From Bathynomus jamesi (lineage: Eukaryota > Arthropoda > Malacostraca > Isopoda > Cirolanidae): a DNA stretch of 64,000 nt. Position 1 is the first letter of the stretch, and each line of letters starts with the position of its first letter. This document shows, one piece after another, positions 21,604 through 31,156 of this stretch. Location: assembly GCA_023014485.1 (NCBI GenBank), contig JAJOZX010008811.1, positions 90,001-154,000 of the forward strand. The letters are read 5' to 3'. The position numbers and the translations under genes are program-made. The notes under the pieces are model-generated. The model was not told the origin of the DNA. It worked only from the letters and a program-made list of their open reading frames with translations, and made no database searches.

Positions 21604-22965
21604 CAGGGTGTCCCAGAATTAACTATCTATTTCAATGAAATCGGACAAATTTTTTAAAAACACACTTTTATTATGTTTATCATGTTTAATATGTGTTAAA
21701 AATGTATAAATGTCTAATTTTTTTTCATAATTTTATTTTCATAATTTTTTCAGTTTTTCATAGTTTTATTTTCATTCTCTTTCAGAACCCTATTAATAAT
21801 GAATACACAAGAACGCATCTTTGTTGTAACATCCCGTATCAAAGGAATGCAATGTAATGAAATCAGAGAAAAATTTACAAGAAGATTCCACAGAACCGGT
21901 CCTACAGACAAAGCGATTCGTCAACTTGTGAACAAATTTAAAAGAACTGGATCCGTACACGACGAGGTGGGAAGAGGACGCCCAAGGACAGCACGTAACA
22001 GTACCGAACAGGTACGACAATTGTTTGAGGATGAACCAACAACTTCGGTTAGGGAGGCCGGTCGAAGACTCAACATATCCAAGACAACAGTTCATAGAAT
22101 CTTGCGTTCGACACTGATGAAAAAGGCTTATCACATTCAAGTACTGCATGCCCTAAATGAAGAGGATTATCCAAATCGAGCAGCAAGGTGTGCAGAAATT
22201 GTGGATCAAATCGAAAATGAAAGTTTATTGGATAACATCTTATTCAGTGATGAGGCGACTTTCCACACGTGTGGTAAAGTCAATCGACACAACTGTCGTA
22301 TCTGGTCCAATGAAAGACCGTCTGAAGTCATAGAATGGCAAAGAGACTCTCCAAAAGTTAACGTGTGGCTTGGAATGACCAAATCCAAAATTTATGCCCC
22401 ATTCTTCTTTGCGGAAGCAACTGTAACAGGTACCGTCTACCTTGATATGCTTCAGCAGTTTCTCGAACCACAGCTTCTTGATGATGGCATTCTTGATAAT
22501 GTTGTGTTTCAACAAGATGGAGCACCATGTCATTATGCTCTAATTGTTCGAAAATACCTCAACAGACGCCTTCCGAATCGGTGGATTGGACGTGGAGGAC
22601 CTCGACCTTGGCCTCCGCGTTCTCCGGATTTGACACCCCTGGATTTCTTTGCATGGGGTTTCATAAAAACAAAGGTTTATCGCCAAAAGATCAATAGTTT
22701 AGCTGAACTTAAAGAACGCATCCAGTTGGCAGTGCGGGAGATAACACCTGAAATGCTTCAAAATGTGTTTCGCAGCGCTGAGGATAGATTTGAAATTTGC
22801 AGAGATACAGACGGTGCACATGTTGAAACTTCTCAATAAAGTTTTGACTTATGAATTATAAATCTATTTGTTTTTGTATTATAATTTAGTAATAAACACA
22901 AAATTATGTCAGTTTTTATTAAATTTGTCCGATTTCATTGAAATAGTTAATTCTGGGACACCCTG
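21604..22965 (+). mobile_element. Complete DD41D mariner-family transposon
   Basis: A 1362-bp element. The left TIR begins CAGGGTGTCCCAGAATTAAC and the right TIR is its complement. Both continue with TATTTCAATGAAATCGGACA; the left has one extra 4-bp 'tcta'. TA is present on both sides (21602-21603, 22966-22967), as for IS630-Tc1-mariner insertion. It encloses one uninterrupted transposase gene, so both cis and trans requirements look intact. Confidence 0.95.
21799..22839 (+). CDS. DD41D IS630-Tc1-mariner transposase, intact
   Basis: A 346-residue open frame starting at ATG, with the TAA stop 126 bp before the right TIR. The first ~120 residues hold two helix-turn-helix regions separated by a GRGRPRT hook. 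The catalytic domain has FSDEATF, VFQQDGAPCHY and SPDLTPLDFF. I count 41 residues between the second and third Asp, which places it in the DD41D group (rosa/Visitor-like in the literature; assignment is by spacing). NRHNCRIW and WIGRGGP are conserved with the broken copies at 9895-10960 and 49136-49835. The product would act in the nucleus, cutting at the flanking TIRs and inserting at TA. No stop, frameshift or loss of a catalytic residue is visible. Activity is not shown. Confidence 0.95.
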   Translation: MNTQERIFVVTSRIKGMQCNEIREKFTRRFHRTGPTDKAIRQLVNKFKRTGSVHDEVGRGRPRTARNSTEQVRQLFEDEPTTSVREAGRRLNISKTTVHRILRSTLMKKAYHIQVLHALNEEDYPNRAARCAEIVDQIENESLLDNILFSDEATFHTCGKVNRHNCRIWSNERPSEVIEWQRDSPKVNVWLGMTKSKIYAPFFFAEATVTGTVYLDMLQQFLEPQLLDDGILDNVVFQQDGAPCHYALIVRKYLNRRLPNRWIGRGGPRPWPPRSPDLTPLDFFAWGFIKTKVYRQKINSLAELKERIQLAVREITPEMLQNVFRSAEDRFEICRDTDGAHVETSQ

Positions 22966-22966
22966 T

Positions 22967-23019
22967 ATATATATATATATATATATATATACTGTATATA
23001 TATATATATATATATATAT
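22967..23019. repeat. (TA)n microsatellite
   Basis: TA repeats between the DD41D element and the next foldback copy. Confidence 0.9.
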
Positions 23020-23387
23020 GGGATTGAACTCAGAATGGTCCCCCTGAGATCTTTTATGTTACACACAGACCGCGCATGGAACAAGGAACTCTTCCGGAAA
23101 AATTAAATCTACTATAGTTCGAATAAGTAATGGTAAATGACAGATACTATAGTTTTTCTTTTCATGATGGTAGCCGGACGTTTTACTATAGTTTTCTTTT
23201 TGCTTTGCAGAGAGCTCGTGAGGGAAGCTATATTTTGGGGCCTCTTTGCGAGTGACCCGTTGCCCACGTCGGGCTAACATCATGAAAAAAAAACTATAGT
23301 GTTTGTCATTTACCATTACTTATTCGGACTATAGTGGATTTAATTTTCCCAGAAGAGTTCCTTGTTCTATGCACGGTCTGTGTGTAA
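23020..23387. mobile_element. Foldback element, family FB1, copy 2 (long form)
   Basis: It begins 'gggattgaactcagaatggt', then ACACACAGACCGCGCATGG and AACAAGGAACTCTTCC, and ends with the complementary arm at about 23333-23387. The middle holds a 'gagtgacccgttgcccacg' / 'cgggctaacatcatgaaaa' segment, shared with copies at 38651 and 40455, and a second inner inverted pair ('actatagtttttcttttcat' against 'catgaaaaaaaaactatag'). No coding capacity. Confidence 0.85.
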
Positions 23388-24553
23388 TATATATATATAT
23401 ATATATATACGGGGCTCCAATAAGCCTTAGCCCCCCCCCCCCCCCCCGCCCATGGCCTAAATCATTAGAGGTACAGTAAAACTAAACATACCTTACAAAA
23501 GAGAATTTAATCCTGCATTTAATGAAAAGCAATTAAAACTTGGTGTTCCCGCCATTGGCTTCCAAGACAGCCTGAATTCACTTTGGGTAGCTTGCCAAAA
23601 GTGACGTGAATAGATCTTGATCGTTACGCAAATTTGCTAAAACAGTTTCAATGTGTTGCGTCATTGTATCCTTCGAAAATCGATTTGCTGCAGGTTCTTG
23701 AAACAAGAGACATTCAACCTTGTCCTTTATAACTGATCCAATGTGTTCACAGACGTTCAGGTCAAGAGAATTTCCTGGCCATTCTTCATTTCCAAAGAAA
23801 TCGATCTCATGGTTCCGCAACAACTGTTGAGTGGCTAATGCCTTAAAGCAGGGGGCCTTATCGTGCAGAAGTGTGACCTGATCGACATCCATAACATTGT
23901 TTGGGTTTCTTAGAAAAGGAATGACATGCTGGGATAGAATAATATCACGAAAATACTGTCCATCCCAACTCTGACCATTTGGCTTCAGCACCCACATGAG
24001 CTTCTTTGCAGTGAACAAAACAACCACACCAACACAGTCTGGACTTTTTAATAATTCGCGATAATGTTCATTGTCATCGATTTCATCTGGTGGTGTGGCC
24101 CACACTCGATCATTTTGGTAGTTAGGCCGACGTGTTACGTAAACAAAAAATTCATCGGAGACAGCTAAATGCATGAAATCATCTACATCCCAATCTTCAA
24201 GATAATGGGCAAACCACATTCTGTCATCGATGTTAAGTTGAGTTTTTCTTGGCTTTAAACCTTGCCTATGACGGTACAGTCGAATGATCTCACCACTAAC
24301 GATCTTTCTAGAAAGTTTAGCACAGCTGTTTTTCCGCTTACGCGTACCGCTTTCAATGATGTCCTTTGTTTCCTGAGAGAGTGGCAAATTTGGGCGCCCA
24401 GATTTGGTTGTATCCATTTCACATTCATCCAAAGTTTTATTCCAATTTCTTTTGACGAAGTCCTCACTTCTTCGCAACTTTTTGGCAACCCATGAACGTG
24501 TTATAAAGGTGGCTCCAGCATCACAAGCTTCCCGAAATGTTATTGCTGGTATG

Positions 24554-24562
24554 CGATCTATC
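24554..24562. repeat. 9-bp target duplication, left copy
   Basis: CGATCTATC, repeated exactly at 25113-25121. Together they flank the 550-bp insertion in the DD37E gene. Confidence 0.9.
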
Positions 24563-24570
24563 CGTGACCC

Positions 24571-24692
24571 GACAATTCAGCGCAGGACAATTCAGCGCCG
24601 ACAATTCAGCGCAAAGACAATTCAGCGCAAAGACAATTCAGCGCAAAGACAATTCAGCGCAAAGACAATTCAGCGCAAAGACAATTCAGCGC
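24571..24692 (+). repeat. GACAATTCAGCGC minisatellite, left arm
   Basis: Eight tandem units of 14-16 bp with linkers ag, c, aaa and gaaa. It forms the left TIR of the 24563-25112 element. Confidence 0.95.
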
Positions 24693-24751
24693 GAAAATAC
24701 CAACAAAGAAGAAGAAAGAACAAATCCAGAGGGAAGAGAGGCTTGCAACTG

Positions 24752-24776
24752 TTAGGTTAGGTTAGGTTAGGTTAGG
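24752..24776 (+). repeat. Interstitial (TTAGG)5 telomere-type repeat
   Basis: Five perfect tandem TTAGG units, the canonical arthropod telomere repeat. They lie inside the 9-bp-TSD element, not at a chromosome end. Confidence 0.95.
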
Positions 24777-25046
24777 TTTCTAGTTTTTGAAATAAAATCT
24801 TAATTTTAACAATTCTAACAAATTTTGTTTTTTTAAATAAAATTTTAATAATTATACTCCTTTGAATTTTATCTCCGATTTGTCACTCCTTCGTTATGTC
24901 ACTCCTTTGTTATGTCACTCCTTTGAAATGTCACTCCTTCGATACAGACCCAATTTAGCATATATATAAATATACAATTTTTTTTCTTTTTTATTTATTG
25001 CGATTTATTTTTATTATTTTTAACTAAACTTTTAACTGTACTGACT

Positions 25047-25106
25047 TGCGCTGAATTGTCTTTGCGCTGAATTGTCGGCGCTGAATTGTCCTGCGCTGAA
25101 TTGTCG
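25047..25106 (-). repeat. GACAATTCAGCGC minisatellite, right arm
   Basis: Four units in inverted orientation relative to the left arm, forming the right TIR. Confidence 0.95.
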
Positions 25107-25112
25107 GTGCTC

Positions 25113-25121
25113 CGATCTATC
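25113..25121. repeat. 9-bp target duplication, right copy
   Basis: CGATCTATC, identical to 24554-24562. Confidence 0.9.
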
Positions 25122-25196
25122 ACACGTTGCCTCTCCGAATCACCAATTAATTGAGAAGCCATTATATTATCACTTTATCAGCTAGAGTAATTTTAA

Positions 25197-27725
25197 TACC
25201 TGCAAGTAAGTCACTCGAAACCAACTAACTCGACTAAAATTCCTAGCTTCCAGCACGCAGACTTTAGTAAATTTCGAAATAAATTTTCACACGTCAATTG
25301 GGAAAACGTAATGGGGAACTCCAACGCAAAACTAATGTGGGAATCGTTCGTAAAGGTATTTAGGACTATAAATGAGGAATGTGTACCGTACAAAATTAAG
25401 CGTGCGAAAGTAAACAACAAGCCCTTGTGGTTTACTTCTAGAGTAGGAGACATTATAAAGAGTAGAGAGAGGGCTTATAGGCTATACAAGTCCGATAAAG
25501 ATAATCTGTTGTTACGAAACAACTACATATCTCTAAGGCATGAAGCTAAAAGTGTAATAAAAAAGTCAAAACGCGAATTTGAAATCTCCATAGCTCGTGA
25601 CGGTAAAGAAAATCCCAAGCGATTCTTTCAATACGTCAATAATAGAAATCCAGTAAAAAGTGTCTTAGGTCCATTAAAAAATGGAAATGGAGATCTAGTC
25701 TCTGAAAACAAGGAAATGGCTACCTTGCTAAACGAATTTTTTACGTCAGTTTTTACTATAGAAGATGTAACGAATATCCCTACGGTCATAGACATAATAC
25801 CTTTTGATAATGGTAATATTTTGGATAATATTGTCGTTAGTGAAGGGGAAGTAATGCGCTATATTGATAAAATGAAAACGCGTAAATCACCGGGTCCGGA
25901 TTCCATATATCCCATACAACTAAAAGAATTAAAAGATAGCATTGTTGTGCCGCTAACAAAGATTTTTAATGCGTCTATTTCTGAGGGGTGCGTACCAGAT
26001 AATTTTAAGTTAGCAAACGTAACACCTATCTTTAAGAAAGGCGATAAAGGTGCGGCGGGAAATTATAGGCCAATCAGTTTAACGTCTGTTGTAGGTAAGC
26101 TACTGGAATCAATAATTAGGGATCGTATAGTCGAACACTTAGAAGTGCATAATCTGGTCAGAAATACGCAGCACGGTTTTAGGCGAAACAAATCTTGCTT
26201 AACTAATCTTTTAGAATTTTTCCAAAGCGTGGTTAACGTTTACGATAGACATCGGGCGGTTGATGTAGTGTATTTAGATTTTCAAAAAGCGTTTGACACC
26301 GTGCCGCACAAAAGACTGATTGAAAAAACTAAGGCTCATGGAATCAGGGGTGTAGTAATAAATTGGCTAGAAGAATGGTTGCGAGGCAGGAAACAGAGGG
26401 TGGTCGTTGATGGAGCGGAGTCGTGTTGGGCTAATGTAGCGAGTGGCGTTCCTCAGGGTTCTGTATTGGGCCCCTTGCTTTTTCTTATATATATTAACGA
26501 TTTAGATGTCGGCCTAGTCAGTACAGTTTCAAAGTTTGCGGATGACACGAAGCTGGGTGGTAGGGCGATTAATGACGAAGATAGAGGTAAAATTCAGGAA
26601 GATCTGAATAAAATCGTTGATTGGTCAGTCACATGGCAAATGAGATTTAACGTGGATAAGTGCAAAATTATGCATATAGGTTCGCGTAACGGTAATTTTG
26701 CGTATAGTCTGTCAGGGAAAGATTTAACAAGCGTAGAGCAGGAAAAAGATTTAGGAGTTATAGTCACTGGTGATTTAAAAGTAGCGAAACAAAGTACAGC
26801 GGCGGTCAATAAGGCGAACAAAGTGTTAGGTTTTATAGCTCGAAATTTTGAGTACAAATCGCGCGATATTATAGTTCCTCTTTATAAATCATTAGTTAGA
26901 CCCCATTTGGAGTACGCGGTCCAATTTTGGAATCCGCATATGCGCAAAGATATAGACAAAATCGAAAGAGTTCAAAGACGAGCAACTAAGATGATTCCGT
27001 CTCTTAGGTCAAAGTCGTACGAGGATAGGCTTAAAGAGTTAAAATTGACTACACTCGAGACTAGGAGGTTAAGGGGTGATCTAATCCAGGTTTTCAAAAT
27101 TATGAATGGGTTTGATAACGTAGATAGAGATAGCTTTTTCGAAATATCTCAATATAATAGGACTAGAAATAACGGGTGTAAGTTGACAAGTAGAAGGTTC
27201 GAGACAGCAGTTGCGAAAAACTTTTTTACGCATAGAATAGTAAATAGCTGGAATAGTTTGCCGGTAGAAGTAATTAGTAGCACGTCTATAAACATGTTTA
27301 AGAATCGATTGGACGCGCATGTTGATAGAAAGGGTATAGTTTAAGGTAGTAAAATTAAGGCTTGTGGGGATAGATCCCACAGCTCAACACAAGTGTTGTG
27401 GGATATAGGGAGGCAGCGTCTTGGGTTAGGGGATACTCTCTGTCCTTACACACCCCATTTAAAGAGATTCCTCTGCCGAGCGGTGCCCCCCATAGTACTG
27501 TGAGGTATTGAAAAACTCATGATCTTCACTTGCCCCACAAACACCTTTAAATGGGAGACCCATAATGGGTGCACACACATTTCTACATTACTGTACCGTC
27601 TTTACAGCCACACCTACACTTTTCCTCGTATGTGTATACACAATACACGATTACGAACACAGTTAGGTAGACCAGCCATGAGTGGATCCTAGGGTCTTTG
27701 TTGGTCTGAAACATTATAACATTAT
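25197..27725 (+). mobile_element. 5'-truncated CR1-like LINE with open RT frame
   Basis: The reading frame is open from about 25197, directly upstream of the interrupted DD37E gene, and the endonuclease domain is missing, so this is a 5'-truncated insertion. After the stop at 27344 come about 380 bp of 3' UTR with a hairpin (gggatagatcccac; cacaagtgttgtggg). A 'ggatcctagggtctttgtt' segment near 27685 recurs inverted near 41900-41930. Confidence 0.8.
25311..27344 (+). CDS. LINE ORF2 fragment: reverse transcriptase, CR1-like
   Basis: A 677-codon frame from an internal ATG. The frame is open 38 codons further upstream to 25197. It holds the complete fingers-palm region: SPGPDSIYPIQLKEL, KLANVTPIFKKGDKG, NYRPISLTSVVGKLLE, TQHGFRRNKSCLTNLLEF, VYLDFQKAFDTVPHK, GVPQGSVLGPLLFLIYIND and the catalytic FADDTKLGG. 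The thumb/C-terminal part follows (HLEYAVQFWNP, RRLRGDLIQVFKIM, FKNRLDAHVD). The product would copy LINE RNA at a nicked target. No stop or frameshift is visible, but the apurinic endonuclease domain is absent, so autonomous movement is not expected. The style matches the CR1/Rex1 group; the clade is inferred from motifs. Confidence 0.9.
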   Translation: MGNSNAKLMWESFVKVFRTINEECVPYKIKRAKVNNKPLWFTSRVGDIIKSRERAYRLYKSDKDNLLLRNNYISLRHEAKSVIKKSKREFEISIARDGKENPKRFFQYVNNRNPVKSVLGPLKNGNGDLVSENKEMATLLNEFFTSVFTIEDVTNIPTVIDIIPFDNGNILDNIVVSEGEVMRYIDKMKTRKSPGPDSIYPIQLKELKDSIVVPLTKIFNASISEGCVPDNFKLANVTPIFKKGDKGAAGNYRPISLTSVVGKLLESIIRDRIVEHLEVHNLVRNTQHGFRRNKSCLTNLLEFFQSVVNVYDRHRAVDVVYLDFQKAFDTVPHKRLIEKTKAHGIRGVVINWLEEWLRGRKQRVVVDGAESCWANVASGVPQGSVLGPLLFLIYINDLDVGLVSTVSKFADDTKLGGRAINDEDRGKIQEDLNKIVDWSVTWQMRFNVDKCKIMHIGSRNGNFAYSLSGKDLTSVEQEKDLGVIVTGDLKVAKQSTAAVNKANKVLGFIARNFEYKSRDIIVPLYKSLVRPHLEYAVQFWNPHMRKDIDKIERVQRRATKMIPSLRSKSYEDRLKELKLTTLETRRLRGDLIQVFKIMNGFDNVDRDSFFEISQYNRTRNNGCKLTSRRFETAVAKNFFTHRIVNSWNSLPVEVISSTSINMFKNRLDAHVDRKGIV

Positions 27726-27962
27726 TATATATACATACACACGTGTGTGACTTTCATATATGCGCTTCAGAAATTTAAAAAATGGATTCCCAGAAGTGTT
27801 CTCAATTCCTCCAAAGAAATTAAATGAAAAAATAATTTCATAAAAATAATTTCAGATCTTAAATCTGAAAGAATAAATCTCAAAATGAAATGGAAAATGT
27901 AATTTAAGTTTACATATTGGCTCACGAGAGAGGATTAAATTTCCTTAGAAAGTAATCATAAG

Positions 27963-27993
<31 letters not shown>

Positions 27994-28091
27994 TTACAAG
28001 GAGTTATAAAGAAAAGAAGTACCTCAAAAGGCCTTGTGGCTCATACCGAGGAGGTACCAATGGCAAAGGGTGCCAGGGAAAATTTTCTACA

Positions 28092-28099
28092 CACTCAAA
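28092..28099. repeat. 8-bp target duplication of the hAT element, left
   Basis: CACTCAAA, repeated exactly at 31157-31164. Confidence 0.9.
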
Positions 28100-28434
28100 C
28101 AGGGCTGTGGAGCTGGAGCTGGAGCCGGAGCCAGGAGCTGGAGCTTGAAGCAATTTTGGTGAGTGGAGCTGGAGCTGGAGCCAGTTATTTTTGGGAAGCT
28201 GGAGCTGGAGCTGGAGCTGATAAAAAATGTGTCAGCTCCGGCTCCAGCCCAATACAAAGAGTTCATATTTAGATACAAACTTTTTTATGCTATTTTTTTT
28301 TATTTTGAATGATTTCTAGTTGGACTTAATTTTTTTCAGGAAATGTATTAATTTTTAGAAACTTAAACTAGTAAGCTTAATTTTTAAAAATTGAAAATAT
28401 TAAGTTTCATTCTTCTTTTTTGAGCCCTTTCATA

Positions 28435-30661
28435 ATGACAACTAGATCTCAAAGTCAAACAAAGTCCGCATTATTTGAATACTTCACAGTTTCTACAGAT
28501 GGAAAATATTTCATTTGTCACTGTAAGAAAGAAAATAATGATGAACAATTATGTGAAACTAAAATTAGTTCTTGTACAAGCTATGATACAAAAGTACCAA
28601 CCCAGACTGGCAAGACATCAAATTTAAAAAGACATCTACAACGATTTCATCCAAAAAATTTAGAAATTGTTAATAAGAAAGACAGTGAAGCAAGTCAAGC
28701 ATCCACCTCAACTAAAATTAAAATTTGTCCTGGGGGACAATTGCAAATGTCACCATTAACAAGTTTCTTTCCTAGCAGAGCTGGGCACTTGCGGCATATT
28801 TTGCGGTACTGCGGTACTGCGGTACTACCAAACTACCAAACCGGTACCAAACCGGTACGCGGAAATTTGAATGCGGTAGCGGTACTGCGGTACTTTCAGC
28901 GATCCTTTGCGGTACTGCGTTATGCGGTCCCGGTTTGGTAGTTTGGTAGTACCGCAGTACCGCAGTACCGCCAAATATGCCGCAAGTGCCCAGCTCTGTT
29001 TCCTAGTAATAAAGTTACTGTAAATATGACCTCAGATAAATTCAAGAAGTACATCATAGAAATGGTGGTAAAAAAATAGTATACCTTTATATTTTTTCTC
29101 AACACCAGCTTTTTTAGGTCTTAATGGAGAAATGGCCAGTAAACTCCAAGTTTCTTTGGATAGAAATAGCATTAGAAAGATTGTGATTGAAGATGCCACA
29201 CACAAAAAGGAGGAACTTCAAAGAACTCTTAAGGAGCGCTTTGTGTTCCTCAAAATGGATGGATGCACTCGCCATAGAGTTAGTTATTTTGCCATTAATG
29301 TGAGATATATAGATGACAACAATAAAAAGGTGACTCGGACACTGGCAGTAAGGAATACACATGCACATCACACCAGTGAATATCTTTCTAAGTTAGTCGA
29401 AACTGTCTTACAAGATTTTAAAATAAAAAAAGAACAAGTTCTATGTATTGTCACTGACAATGCTTCGAATATGCTAAGCACTATTGAAAAACTAAATAGA
29501 GGGACAGTTACTAAGGAAATAATGGAAAATGAAGATGACATTTCTGAAATTGATTCTGCAAATGAAATGATAGTGACAGAACAAGATGATGAAGTTCTAG
29601 ATGATATTGCTGAAGAAGCCACTATGCTATCTCATATTCAACACATGCGCTGTGTTGTGCATACATTGCAGTTAGCGATAAGGGATGGATTAAAAGAACG
29701 ACATGTAGCAACTATGATCAGCAAGTTCAGACAGGTAGCCACTGCAGCCAGAACACCAAAAATAGACTCCATTGTGAAGAAACATTCAGGTATGGGAGCT
29801 ATTTTAGATCAAGATACTCGGTGGGGCAGCACCTATTTGATGATTAAGCGTTTGCTTGATCTGAAACCACATCTTGAAGACCTGGCAAATCAAAATGTCT
29901 CATTAACTGAAAATAAATGGATGCAATTGACCCAATTAGAAGTTCTGCTTCGTTACCCTTTTGCTGTCACTAAAAAGTTTCAAACAGAAGAATTAACTTC
30001 TGGTGAATTCTTGTTGGCATGGAAAGAATTAATATTTCGTCTCAATCAAACAGGAGGACTACTTGCTGAGGGAATTGTTTCTTCGATGAAGAAAAGAGAG
30101 GTATTACTATTAGAAAATGCAATTGTATTAGCTGCTGTTTACATAGACCCAATGAACAGAGTTCTATTAAATGAAGATCAAAAAGCTAAAGGAAAAGAGG
30201 CCCTCTATGACATTGCATTGCGCATGGAAAAGCTGGTATCTGAAAAACCAGACGTCCAGAATGAAGAAGATAGCAGCATTACCAACCAATCATCCTCTTC
30301 AAATGATGAGGAAGATTTCACAAAATATTTGGACAGAATAGATAGATCAAATGCAAAACGTCTCAAAGTAGAATTAAAGAATCCTCCACAGATGAAAATA
30401 ACCAAATTCAAGCAAGAATTCTATGCTGAATTAAAGGAAGTAGAAAAATACAACCGCTCCTCTAAACTGACAGTTGACGATGTCATACCCTTATATCCAA
30501 AGATTATAAGGAATGTAGCTAGTATTGTATCAGCTCTACCACCCACACAAGTCAGTGTAGAACGCCTCTTTTCAGCACTGAGAATAGTGAAATCTGATTT
30601 AAGAGCATCAATGAAGGATGACTTAGCAGAAGCCATTTTATTTCTGAGGACAGGCATGTAA
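28435..30661 (+). pseudogene. hAT transposase, split by a MITE and a 1-bp A-run shift
   Basis: It starts at ATG 28435 (MTTRSQSQ). Residues ~20-75 form a BED-type zinc-finger-like region (FICHCKK…TSNLKRHLQRFH). A 223-bp MITE (28776-28998) interrupts codon ~114; precise removal keeps the frame through FFPS/NKVTVN. At 29070-29076 a run of seven A shifts the frame; six A would keep it open into …FFSTPAFLGLNGEM. From 29078 to the TAA at 30659-30661 the frame is open: FLKMDGCTRHR and CIVTDNASNM hold the first two catalytic Asp, MRCVVHTLQLA the C/H motif, DQDTRWGSTYLM, FQTEELTSGEF the likely Glu, and the C-terminal dimerisation block PPTQVSVERLFSALR. It could have been active before the MITE arrived. 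The A-run may be a sequencing error. Confidence 0.9.
28776..28998. mobile_element. hAT MITE nested in the hAT transposase gene
   Basis: A 223-bp element with ends CAGAGCTGGGCACTTGCGGC and the exact complement, and inner GCGGTACTGCGGTACTGCGG repeats mirrored on the right. The 8-bp duplication TTTCCTAG is perfect (28768-28775 and 28999-29006). Confidence 0.95.
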
Positions 30662-31156
30662 TGAAGATGTATAAAAAGTAATAAAAATTATTTTAATTTT
30701 TTTAAAAGGCTACATTTTCCAAATAAACATTCTATAATACAAACGAATAAGGTTTTTTTTTGTCTTTGTAAGACATTTTTTTTTGTCATGAAAGGTGTAG
30801 GTAATACTATTATCAATAAATGAAAAAAAAAGCCACAAAGGCATAGCTATAGTCATTAGAATTTAGATTAATAGCTGCAACAGGCTTTGGTCTAAATTTT
30901 AAAAAGTAGCCTGATGAATCATGTGATGGTGATGAAATGTTTTGTGTGGCTGCCTGCTATGGCCTATGAGTAGCAAGGTACAATTTCAAGAGATTTATCA
31001 ATCATTAATATATGGTGAGAGGAGCTGGAGCCGGAGCCGGAGCCGGAGCTGGGCATAAAAAAATGCCGGAGCCGGAGTTGGACCCAGAAATTTGAAAATG
31101 CTGTAGCCGGAGCCGGAGCCGGAGCTTAAGATTTTGGTGCCAGCTCCACAGCCCTG

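Larger units (their letters stand above)
24563..25112. mobile_element. Mutator-like (9-bp TSD) non-autonomous element with TTAGG core
   Basis: A 550-bp insertion bounded by exact 9-bp duplications. Its ends are inverted repeats of about 60 bp built from GACAATTCAGCGC units: eight on the left (24571-24692), four inverted on the right (25047-25106). The first three units match between ends, including their different linkers. The interior carries five perfect TTAGG units (24752-24776), a four-unit TGTCACTCCTTYG repeat (24890-24945) and AT-rich sequence. A 9-bp duplication with repetitive TIRs fits non-autonomous MULEs. That family call is inference, since no transposase is present. The small plus-strand open frames over the repeat are artefacts. 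Confidence 0.8.
23578..25162 (-). pseudogene. DD37E transposase gene split by a 550-bp insertion
   Basis: Exon-like part 1 starts at ATG 25162 (MASQLIGDSERQRVIDR) and part 2 resumes at 24562 and stops at 23578. Removing the insertion and one copy of the 9-bp duplication restores a continuous frame of about 361 codons. The product has an N-terminal DNA-binding region, a KSGRPNL box, then VSDEFFVYV, LLHDKAPCF and LDLNVCEHIG. I count 37 residues between the second Asp and the Glu, so DD37E, a spacing known from the mosquito ITmD37E group and others. The SPD before LN is SLD. No other disabling change is visible, suggesting that the insertion is what inactivated it. Confidence 0.85.
23410..25195 (-). 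mobile_element. DD37E mariner-family element, 5' end lost
   Basis: The left terminus reads acggggctccaataagcctt next to (TA)n and is followed by a C-run (23431-23447). The transposase runs leftward to 23578. The expected inverted copy of the terminus upstream of the start codon is absent: a LINE begins at about 25197, 35 bp upstream of the ATG. The gene is split by the element at 24563-25112. Confidence 0.75.
28100..31156 (+). mobile_element. 3.06-kb hAT transposon inserted in a LINE
   Basis: The ends are CAGGGCTGTGGAGCTGGAGC and its complement GCTCCACAGCCCTG, with subterminal (GGAGCT/GGAGCC)n arrays at both ends (28103-28215 and 31021-31150). Exact 8-bp duplications CACTCAAA flank it. It carries one transposase gene interrupted by a smaller hAT MITE. 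TSD and termini make the family assignment secure. Confidence 0.95.

Noticed and set aside
24571..24692. CRISPR-like array
   Set aside because: Units are contiguous 14-16-bp repeats without unique spacers, inside a eukaryotic transposon.
24404..24760. Open frames rich in QFSA/TIQR repeats
   Set aside because: Produced by the GACAATTCAGCGC minisatellite that forms a transposon TIR.
24752..24776. A chromosome end or fusion point marked by TTAGG
   Set aside because: Only five units, and they are contained in a TSD-bounded element.
29064..29108. A spliceosomal intron (gt…ag) in the hAT transposase at the frame break
   Set aside because: The reading frame and conserved residues continue straight through with a one-base shift, so a single extra A is simpler.
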